From positions 1,881,501 to 1,945,500 of the forward strand of contig NZ_CP046393.1 in assembly GCF_009734185.1 (NCBI RefSeq): a stretch of DNA of 64,000 bases. The letters run 5' to 3'. Below are positions 57,892-64,000 of the stretch, piece after piece (position 1 is the first letter of the stretch; the number at the start of each line of letters is the position of its first letter). Below the pieces are notes generated by a model. The model saw only the letters and a list, made by a program, of their open reading frames with translations. It was not told where the DNA came from and ran no database searches. A program made the translations under genes and the position numbers. The DNA comes from Commensalibacter melissae. Its GTDB lineage: Bacteria; Pseudomonadota; Alphaproteobacteria; Acetobacterales; Acetobacteraceae.

Positions 57892-58698
57892 TTATTTATG
57901 ACGATCCTGTTCCTGAAGATAAGGCAAATAGATTTTTTCCAAAAAAGAAACAGGAAACAAATCAAGGATTCTTGCGATAATGGCAAGCCAAACTGGAAAA
58001 ATAACACGCCTTTTTCGCCCTTCTATCCCTTCCAATATCAATTGTGCCGCCTTATCCGCCGATATTTTCCCTGGCATATAAAATTTGTTTTTTTGTGTCA
58101 TCGGTGTTTCAACAAAACCACAACAAACACTCGTTAACTGAATTCTGCATTTTTTCCACCAACCCATACCACTCGCCACCATAAACCGATCCACAGCCGC
58201 TTTTGACGCACAATAAGATGGAGCCCAGGCCGAAGTGAAAAAGCTTGCAATTGAGGCAATAGCAGCTATTCTTCCTCGTATATGTTCTGAATTGCATTCC
58301 TGTCTTTGCATCACCTCAATTGCGGGAAGAACTGTATTGAGGACACCATTCATATTGGTCTGCATGATTTTATAGCACTGTGCAATTGGTTCTGGAATAA
58401 CATGCGCATGGGTCTCAACATGGGGAACGAAAGAAATTCCTGCACAAGCCAATACAAGATCAAGCTGTCCAGCAGATTTAATCCATTCATCCATTTCCTG
58501 ATGATTGCAGACATCAATAATTTTCGTATGAACATTGGCACCCAGTTGACAACATTTTTCAGCCAATCCTGCCAAAGCATCCGAACGCCGGCCTGATAAA
58601 TGCAATGTGACCCTCGGTTTGGCAAGCCGAATAGCCAAGGCATACCCAATACCTGATGATGCCCCCGTGATTAGAACTGATCGTAATTTCATATACAT
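57892..58698 (-). CDS. Short-chain dehydrogenase/reductase
   Basis: This is an NAD(P)-dependent oxidoreductase of 268 residues. It has the cofactor loop LITGASSGIGYALA near residue 9, ACAGISF (the NAG-like motif with CAG), and the catalytic tyrosine and lysine in YCASKAAVDRFM near residue 161. RRVIFPVWLAII near the C-terminus is hydrophobic and could associate with the membrane. The substrate is unknown. It is divergent from gmk, with 61 bp between the starts. An ATG six bases further in is an equal start candidate. Confidence 0.88.
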   Translation of the reverse strand: MYMKLRSVLITGASSGIGYALAIRLAKPRVTLHLSGRRSDALAGLAEKCCQLGANVHTKIIDVCNHQEMDEWIKSAGQLDLVLACAGISFVPHVETHAHVIPEPIAQCYKIMQTNMNGVLNTVLPAIEVMQRQECNSEHIRGRIAAIASIASFFTSAWAPSYCASKAAVDRFMVASGMGWWKKCRIQLTSVCCGFVETPMTQKNKFYMPGKISADKAAQLILEGIEGRKRRVIFPVWLAIIARILDLFPVSFLEKIYLPYLQEQDRHK

Positions 58699-58759
58699 AT
58701 ATTGTTTACTTTTCTGTTATAAGCTTGAATAATTACTGCTTATCAAGGAATATCAAGGT

Positions 58760-59416
58760 ATGTCTGAATCTAAAGCCAAATCAATATCAACTCCAAGAAA
58801 AAGAGGAATCTGTTTTGTTCTTTCCGCTCCTTCTGGTGCTGGAAAATCAACAATTGCCAATGCTCTCCGGGCGACTCAACCCAATTTGTTTCCTTCGATC
58901 TCAGTAACAACCCGTGACCCTCGACCCGGTGAGGAACACGGTGTTCATTATCATTTTATCAGTCAAGAAGAATTTGAAAAACAAGCAGAAAATGATGAGT
59001 TACTGGAATGGGCAACCGTCTTTGGTCGAGGTTATGGCACACCCAGGGCTCCGGTTGAAAAACTATTGTCGGAAGGCAAAGACCTTATCTTTGACATAGA
59101 TTGGCAAGGACATCAACAGATTCGTAAGGCTTTACCCCATGATGTTGTAGGTATCTTTATCTTGCCCCCCTCACTTAATGAACTAAAAAATCGCCTTCAA
59201 CTGAGAGGGTCAGACCATATTGACGAAATTAACAATAGAATGAACAAGGCAATGGATGAAATATCCCATTGGAATGAATTCGATTATGTTATTATTAATC
59301 ATCAATTAAACAAGGCTATTGAAGAAATTGAATCTATTTTAGCCAGCGAACGATTAAAAACAGACAGACAATTATTTTTAGACCCTTTCATTCAAAATTT
59401 TCAACATGAGCGATAA
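58760..59416 (+). CDS. gmk: Guanylate kinase
   Basis: Gmk converts GMP to GDP. The 218-residue protein has a short polar N-terminal extension before the P-loop LSAPSGAGKSTIANAL near residue 22. VTTRDPRPGEEHGVHYHF follows with GMP-binding residues, then EWATVFGRGYGTP and IFILPPSLNELKNRL. The last 11 bases overlap hldE. It is an essential single-copy gene in most bacteria. Confidence 0.96.
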   Translation: MSESKAKSISTPRKRGICFVLSAPSGAGKSTIANALRATQPNLFPSISVTTRDPRPGEEHGVHYHFISQEEFEKQAENDELLEWATVFGRGYGTPRAPVEKLLSEGKDLIFDIDWQGHQQIRKALPHDVVGIFILPPSLNELKNRLQLRGSDHIDEINNRMNKAMDEISHWNEFDYVIINHQLNKAIEEIESILASERLKTDRQLFLDPFIQNFQHER

Positions 59417-60869
59417 TACTAAAATGGATTTTTCAGCCTTAACCATCCTGTGCATAGGCGATATTATGCTGGACCGCTTTATTTACGGAAATGTCCAGCG
59501 TATTTCACCCGAGGCACCAGTACCTGTTCTTCATTTAAACAGCCAAAAAGAAATGCTGGGCGGTGTTGGAAATGTTGCCAATAATATTTTATCCCTAAAT
59601 GGTAAGGCTGTTCTGGTTGGATTAGTCGGAAATGATGAATATGCATTGAAAATAAAAAAAATAATGCGTTCGAAATATATTCCCGAAGATTCCATTATTT
59701 CCTCTCCCTATCGCCCAACTATCTGTAAATCGCGCTTTATCGCTGCAAATCAACAAATCATTCGTGCAGATGAAGAAAGTCTTATTCCCCTTCATTCCGA
59801 AGAAATCACCCTATTGATTGAAAATATTGAAAAAAATATTCCATCTGTGCAGGCTGTTATCATATCTGATTACGGAAAGGGGGTCTGTCACCCTGAGATC
59901 ATTCAGTTTATCACACAAAGGGCCAAGCATTACAGCCTGCCTGTATTTGTTGATCCTAAATCCAGGGATTTTTCCCTTTATAGACATGCAACCTGTATAA
60001 CACCCAATATTGCTGAAGCAAGCCAGGCCGTGCAGATGTCCCTGAAAACTGATACCGATTTTGAAAAGGCAGGACAGGAACTCTTAGATATCACCCAGGG
60101 ACAAGCCATTCTGATCACGCGATCAGAAAAGGGAATGACATTAGTTGAAAAAAACAGAAACACCCAACATATACCCTCCCGAGCTAGGGAGGTATTTGAT
60201 GTTTCTGGCGCGGGCGACACAGTTATTGCAACCTTGGCATTGGGGGTCGCCTCGGGATTATGCATAAGGGAATCAATGCATATTGCAAATGCAGCTGCTG
60301 GTGTCGTAATCGGAAAAGCGGGAACCTCCACCGCCACCATTGCAGAAGTTCAAAATGAACTGAAAGCACAATCCTCAGAAGAGACTTTTCCTCTTGTTAC
60401 ACCTGAACTGATTTCACTGAATGATTTGACCCTTCAAGTCAATAAATGGAAAAAACAGAGGCTTACTATTGGTTTTACCAATGGATGTTTTGACATCCTC
60501 CATACAGGTCATATATCGCTTTTGCAATCAGCACGCACACAATGTGACCGGCTTATCGTTGCACTGAATTCGGATACAAGTATTCAACGTTTAAAAGGAC
60601 CCAAAAGACCTATTAATCCGTTAAAAGAACGCGCCAGACTCATTTCTGCCATACGGTATGTCGATGCCGTTGTTGCCTTTGACGACGATACCCCCCTTAA
60701 TCTTATTCAACATATAAAACCTGATATTCTAATCAAAGGGGCAGATTATATTGGAAAAGAAGTTGTTGGACAGGATATCGTTGAACAATATAACGGCAAA
60801 GTTATTTTGACAGAATTGCAGAAAGGTTTTTCAACCACCAATATTATTGATAAAATAAAACATTTATAA
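59406..60869 (+). CDS. hldE: Bifunctional heptose 7-phosphate kinase / heptose 1-phosphate adenylyltransferase HldE
   Basis: HldE makes ADP-heptose for the LPS inner core. The 487 residues hold an N-terminal ribokinase-like domain (GDIMLDRFIYG near 19; GGVGNVANNILSLNGKAVLVG; DVSGAGDTVIATLA near 265). A C-terminal nucleotidyltransferase domain begins near 350 with GFTNGCFDILHTGHISLL and contains ALNSDTSIQRLKGPKRP. Both active sites look intact. It fits an organism with a heptose-containing LPS core. It overlaps gmk by 11 bases. Confidence 0.96.
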   Translation: MSDNTKMDFSALTILCIGDIMLDRFIYGNVQRISPEAPVPVLHLNSQKEMLGGVGNVANNILSLNGKAVLVGLVGNDEYALKIKKIMRSKYIPEDSIISSPYRPTICKSRFIAANQQIIRADEESLIPLHSEEITLLIENIEKNIPSVQAVIISDYGKGVCHPEIIQFITQRAKHYSLPVFVDPKSRDFSLYRHATCITPNIAEASQAVQMSLKTDTDFEKAGQELLDITQGQAILITRSEKGMTLVEKNRNTQHIPSRAREVFDVSGAGDTVIATLALGVASGLCIRESMHIANAAAGVVIGKAGTSTATIAEVQNELKAQSSEETFPLVTPELISLNDLTLQVNKWKKQRLTIGFTNGCFDILHTGHISLLQSARTQCDRLIVALNSDTSIQRLKGPKRPINPLKERARLISAIRYVDAVVAFDDDTPLNLIQHIKPDILIKGADYIGKEVVGQDIVEQYNGKVILTELQKGFSTTNIIDKIKHL

Positions 60870-60904
60870 ATCAATGTTAATTTGAGTCTAAAAAGTCAAG
60901 TATT

Positions 60905-62116
60905 ATGCCTATCTCCCAAAATATAACCCGATATTATATCCTCTTTACTTCCTGGTTATTTGATAAGGCCTTACCATATTGGGGAACAATAGGATGTGAT
61001 GGAACCGCAGAAAACCCTTTTCTCTACGGAGTTCATGAACAACTAAAGCTTGATGGACAACCTGATTTTCCTGGATACAAACGAATGCGTGTTCAGGCAC
61101 GTCAACTTTATACCTTTAGTCAAGCAGGACTTTTGGGATGGACAAAGGGCAACATAATTGCTGAAAGAATATATATTTTTATGCAAAATGCCCTTCAAGG
61201 TGAGGGACATTGGGCAAAATCCCTAACACGAAATGGAAAGATTCTTGATAAAGCTTCTGATTTATATGATCTAGCCTTTATCATTTTCTCTCTGGCCTGG
61301 TATGGAAAATTAAGTAATAATCCCAGACCCATTCAACAGGCCCGCCAGACCATACAATGGATCCTGCAATTTATGGCTTATCCTGAGGGTGGTTTTAAAA
61401 ATATTCTCCCCTTGACTGCCGGATATCGTCAACAAAACCCGCATATGCATCTTCTGGAAGCAACGCTGGCCTTGTTCGAAGTTACCCAAAATGAACGAGA
61501 TCTTCTTTTAGCCCACAAACTTATTTCTCTATTTAAAAATCATTTTTTTGATCATCAAGCTGGTGTTTTAGGTGAATATTATACTGAAGGGTGGTTTAAT
61601 GCTCCTTGCATGGCTCGGGAAAGTATCGAGCCGGGACATCAATATGAATGGATTTGGCTGCTTTACGAATATCAACGCTTGACTGGAATCAGTTATAAAA
61701 AAGAAATTGACCGTCTATTTCTTTTTAACCGTTTACATGCCATTGATCCAAAAACCGGACTCGTTGCGGATAAAGTAAGAAGAGACGGGACGCTAACCCA
61801 TAAATCTGCCCGATTATGGGTTCAGACAGAAGCTTTACGGGCGACAATTCATAATCAAGATGAAATGAGTTGCCGCCATCTTGTCCAAATTCTTCATAAC
61901 TTATTATATCGTTATTTTACCCACTGCCCGTCAGGCACATGGCAAGATCAATTAGATGATCACTATCATTATAGAAACGATAAAATACCCACCAGTTCAT
62001 TTTATCATATTATGAGTGCCTATATACAACTTCATAAAACAATCAACTTATCCACATTATCCACAGATTTCCCCACAATTAACAACCCCATTGATCAACA
62101 AAAAGTGATACAATAA
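60905..62116 (+). CDS. AGE-family sugar epimerase/isomerase
   Basis: This 403-residue protein has the alpha/alpha-barrel pattern of N-acylglucosamine 2-epimerase and mannose/sulfoquinovose isomerase relatives. Marks are KRMRVQARQLYTFSQAGLLG near residue 58, NPHMHLLEATLALFEVT near 178, the histidine in EPGHQYEWIWLLYEYQRL near 243, and RLWVQTEALRA near 306. The exact sugar is uncertain. Position between hldE and dnaB suggests a role in surface sugar supply, but this is weak evidence. Its last codons include the tandem DnaA boxes. Confidence 0.85.
   Translation: MPISQNITRYYILFTSWLFDKALPYWGTIGCDGTAENPFLYGVHEQLKLDGQPDFPGYKRMRVQARQLYTFSQAGLLGWTKGNIIAERIYIFMQNALQGEGHWAKSLTRNGKILDKASDLYDLAFIIFSLAWYGKLSNNPRPIQQARQTIQWILQFMAYPEGGFKNILPLTAGYRQQNPHMHLLEATLALFEVTQNERDLLLAHKLISLFKNHFFDHQAGVLGEYYTEGWFNAPCMARESIEPGHQYEWIWLLYEYQRLTGISYKKEIDRLFLFNRLHAIDPKTGLVADKVRRDGTLTHKSARLWVQTEALRATIHNQDEMSCRHLVQILHNLLYRYFTHCPSGTWQDQLDDHYHYRNDKIPTSSFYHIMSAYIQLHKTINLSTLSTDFPTINNPIDQQKVIQ
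62048..62065. promoter_or_regulatory. Two abutting perfect DnaA boxes upstream of dnaB
   Basis: TTATCCACA occurs twice in direct succession with no spacer (62048-62056 and 62057-62065), both in the same orientation. They lie within the last codons of the epimerase gene (Leu-Ser-Thr twice), 56 bp before the dnaB start. The sequence equals the high-affinity DnaA box; binding itself is inferred. Confidence 0.7.
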
Positions 62117-62120
62117 AAAC

Positions 62121-63626
62121 GTGAGTAATAAAGAATCCAGTTCTAGTAAATCATCTTTGTTGGAAATGTCACAAAGACTGCCTCCAACCAATATTCAAGC
62201 AGAACAGGCATTGCTTGGTGCTTTACTGACCAACAATAAAGCTTATGATAAAATCGCCGATTTTTTGATTGGTGAACATTTTTCAGATCCCATCAATAAA
62301 GAAATCTACAATGCTATTGTAAAGCGTATTGAAGCCGGTCAAATAGCGGATGCCGTTACTTTGAAAGCTGAATTTGAACATTCGGGAAAATTGGATCAGG
62401 TTGGCGGAGTAGCTTATCTAGGACAATTATTACAATCCATGGTGGGAATTATTAATGCCAAGGATTATGGTAAAATTATTCATGATGCCTGGATAAGAAG
62501 ACAGTTAATTGATATTGGCGAGGATATTGTCAACGAAGCTTTTCAATCAAATACTGAAATAAATGGCACTGATCAGATTTCTTTGGGGGAAGAAAAGCTT
62601 TTCCAGCTTGCCACGCATAAAGGGCAAGAGGGTGGTTTCGTCACCTTTGAAAATGCATTAACAGAAGCCATTACAATTGCTGAAAAAGCTTTTACAAACA
62701 GCAGCGGAATCGCCGGACTCACCACTGGATTACGTGATTTGGACAAAAGAACTGGGGGATTGCATCCTTCTGACTTAATTATTCTGGCTGGTCGACCTGC
62801 CATGGGAAAAACTGCCCTGGCAACTAAAATCGCTTTTAATGCAGCACGTAATCTTTTACAAGAATCACAAATTCAATCGGATACAAATCATCATAAAATA
62901 GGAACTGTTGCCATTTTTTCTTTGGAAATGTCTTCTGAACAATTGGCCACCCGTTTACTTTCCGAGGAATCACGTGTTTCAAGTGAACGCATCCGTCGTG
63001 GAGAAATTGGACAAAAGGAATTTGATCGCTTTGTTCAAGTCAGCCGAGAATTATCACAGCTTCCTCTCTACATTGATGATACACCTGCAATCAGTCTATC
63101 CGTCATGCGAACACGCTGCCGGAGATTATCTCGAACAAAAGGGTTGCGATTGGTTGTCGTCGACTATTTACAACTGATGCGTCCATCCGTTGGCAGTAAA
63201 CCTGAAAGTCGGGTCTTGGAAATTTCACAAATTACCCAAGGATTAAAAGCTCTGGCAAAAGAATTTAACATTCCCGTTATTGCACTTTCACAACTTTCAA
63301 GACAAGTCGAAAGCCGAGAAGATAAACGTCCGCAACTTTCAGACTTACGAGAATCTGGCTCAATTGAACAGGATGCAGATAGCGTCATGTTTGTCTATCG
63401 TGATGAATACTACTTACAGCAACGCATGCCAAAACCAACCACATTTGAAAATGAGGATAAATATCAAATTGCCTTGGAAAAATGGCAAGCAGATATGAAT
63501 AAGGTTCATAATAAAGCAGAACTCATTCTTGAAAAGCAACGTCACGGCCCAACCTGTAAAATTGACCTCTTTTTTGAAGGAGAATTTACACGCTTTACCG
63601 ATCTTGATGAAATTCACGATTATTAA
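62121..63626 (+). CDS. dnaB: Replicative DNA helicase DnaB
   Basis: DnaB is the hexameric helicase that unwinds DNA at the replication fork. The 501-residue form has an N-terminal helical domain (PPTNIQAEQALLGALL at about 21-36), a linker, and a RecA-like domain. That domain has Walker A GRPAMGKTALATK at 224-236, the VAIFSLEMSSEQLATRLL block, VVDYLQLMRP, and SQLSRQVESREDKRP. The GTG start at 62121 lacks a clear ribosome site; an ATG at 62166 would remove 15 residues and still keep the conserved start. No intein is present. Confidence 0.95.
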   Translation: MSNKESSSSKSSLLEMSQRLPPTNIQAEQALLGALLTNNKAYDKIADFLIGEHFSDPINKEIYNAIVKRIEAGQIADAVTLKAEFEHSGKLDQVGGVAYLGQLLQSMVGIINAKDYGKIIHDAWIRRQLIDIGEDIVNEAFQSNTEINGTDQISLGEEKLFQLATHKGQEGGFVTFENALTEAITIAEKAFTNSSGIAGLTTGLRDLDKRTGGLHPSDLIILAGRPAMGKTALATKIAFNAARNLLQESQIQSDTNHHKIGTVAIFSLEMSSEQLATRLLSEESRVSSERIRRGEIGQKEFDRFVQVSRELSQLPLYIDDTPAISLSVMRTRCRRLSRTKGLRLVVVDYLQLMRPSVGSKPESRVLEISQITQGLKALAKEFNIPVIALSQLSRQVESREDKRPQLSDLRESGSIEQDADSVMFVYRDEYYLQQRMPKPTTFENEDKYQIALEKWQADMNKVHNKAELILEKQRHGPTCKIDLFFEGEFTRFTDLDEIHDY

Positions 63627-63655
63627 TTCAATAAAAATTAACAAAACCATTCATG

Positions 63656-64000
63656 TTAATGGCTGTTAACATCACCCTGAATCAAGGGAACCTGCGTGAC
63701 TTTTTGAGGGGTAAGGGTTACAATCCGATAAATAATGCCATTCCCTTCCCCAGCGACACCACTTAAATCTGATTCTTGATTGTAAGAAGAATAGTCTTCA
63801 TCATTTTTAACCACAGGAATATTCATTACAAAAATCCATTTTCCTGCCGGCAAATAGGCAATGTGAAAATCACCTTCTTGATCACAAGTTACGGAAAAAC
63901 GGTATTGAACAGACTGTGGATTTAAATTCTTGATATTGGTAATACCTCGCATTCTAAACTGCAACTGTTCCATTACATAATCAGAATAGGGATAATAATA
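63656..64000 (-). CDS. Unidentified protein, C-terminal part (partial)
   Basis: The minus-strand frame stays open to the window end, so the start is probably outside; a methionine at 63973 could also begin a 105-residue protein. I do not recognise a family. The stretch YRFSVTCDQEGDFHIAYLPAGKWIFVMNIPVV resembles the beta-sandwich repeats in carboxypeptidase regulatory-like domains, where G-x-F...LPAG-x-[YW] is typical. It converges on dnaB with a 29-base gap. Confidence 0.5.
   Translation of the reverse strand, partial: YYYPYSDYVMEQLQFRMRGITNIKNLNPQSVQYRFSVTCDQEGDFHIAYLPAGKWIFVMNIPVVKNDEDYSSYNQESDLSGVAGEGNGIIYRIVTLTPQKVTQVPLIQGDVNSH

Overview
The window reads as chromosomal DNA from an AT-rich alphaproteobacterium. 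The low GC content, the mnmE-mnmG-rsmG-parA-parB block, a stand-alone F0 operon with separate b and b' subunits (atpI-B-E-F'-F), and trpB-trpA-accD-folC all fit Rhodospirillales. Together with the AT richness they suggest Acetobacteraceae close to Commensalibacter. That assignment is an inference from gene content; no 16S gene is present. Nearly all of the window is coding, with short gaps and many stop/start overlaps. No transposase, integrase, prophage block or CRISPR array was seen.

Region 1 (about 0.8-23.5 kb) is a nitrate-respiration and molybdenum-cofactor block. It holds every dedicated step from GTP to bis-MGD cofactor: moaA, moaC, moaD, moaE, moeB, mogA, moeA and mobA. It also holds molybdate uptake (modABC), nitrate reductase (narGHJI), a nitrate/nitrite carrier (narK), a NarX-type sensor with a NarL-type regulator, a TonB-dependent receptor and an outer-membrane porin. 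narK-narG-narH-narJ-narI-modA-modB-modC-moaA all run on the minus strand with very short gaps up to modC, so the enzyme and its molybdate supply are probably co-transcribed. moaD-moaE-mobA-moeA-mogA run on the plus strand. No nitrite reductase, FNR or ModE gene lies in the window.

Region 2 (23.5-31.6 kb) is an origin-type segregation block: parB, parA, rsmG, mnmG, mnmE and rho. It carries two perfect parS sites inside rsmG and mnmE. Between mnmE and rho lie a small peptide gene with a bacteriocin-type leader and ogt.

Region 3 (32-41 kb) has trpBA-accD-folC, the glycerol genes glpD-glpF-glpK and a DMT exporter. Region 4 (41-48.5 kb) is a three-gene RND efflux operon, divergent from a phage-repressor-like regulator that appears to lack the autocleavage residues, followed by tRNA-Ala. 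Region 5 (48.5-54.8 kb) has yggT, a two-gene lipid-linked glycosyl-transfer module placed directly behind the F0 ATP synthase genes, and an exported protein with an internal duplication. Region 6 (55-64 kb) has a POT peptide transporter, a MATE exporter, an SDR enzyme, gmk, hldE, an AGE-family epimerase and dnaB. Two abutting perfect DnaA boxes lie just upstream of dnaB. Both window ends cut through genes: a flippase C-terminus at the left and an unidentified protein at the right.
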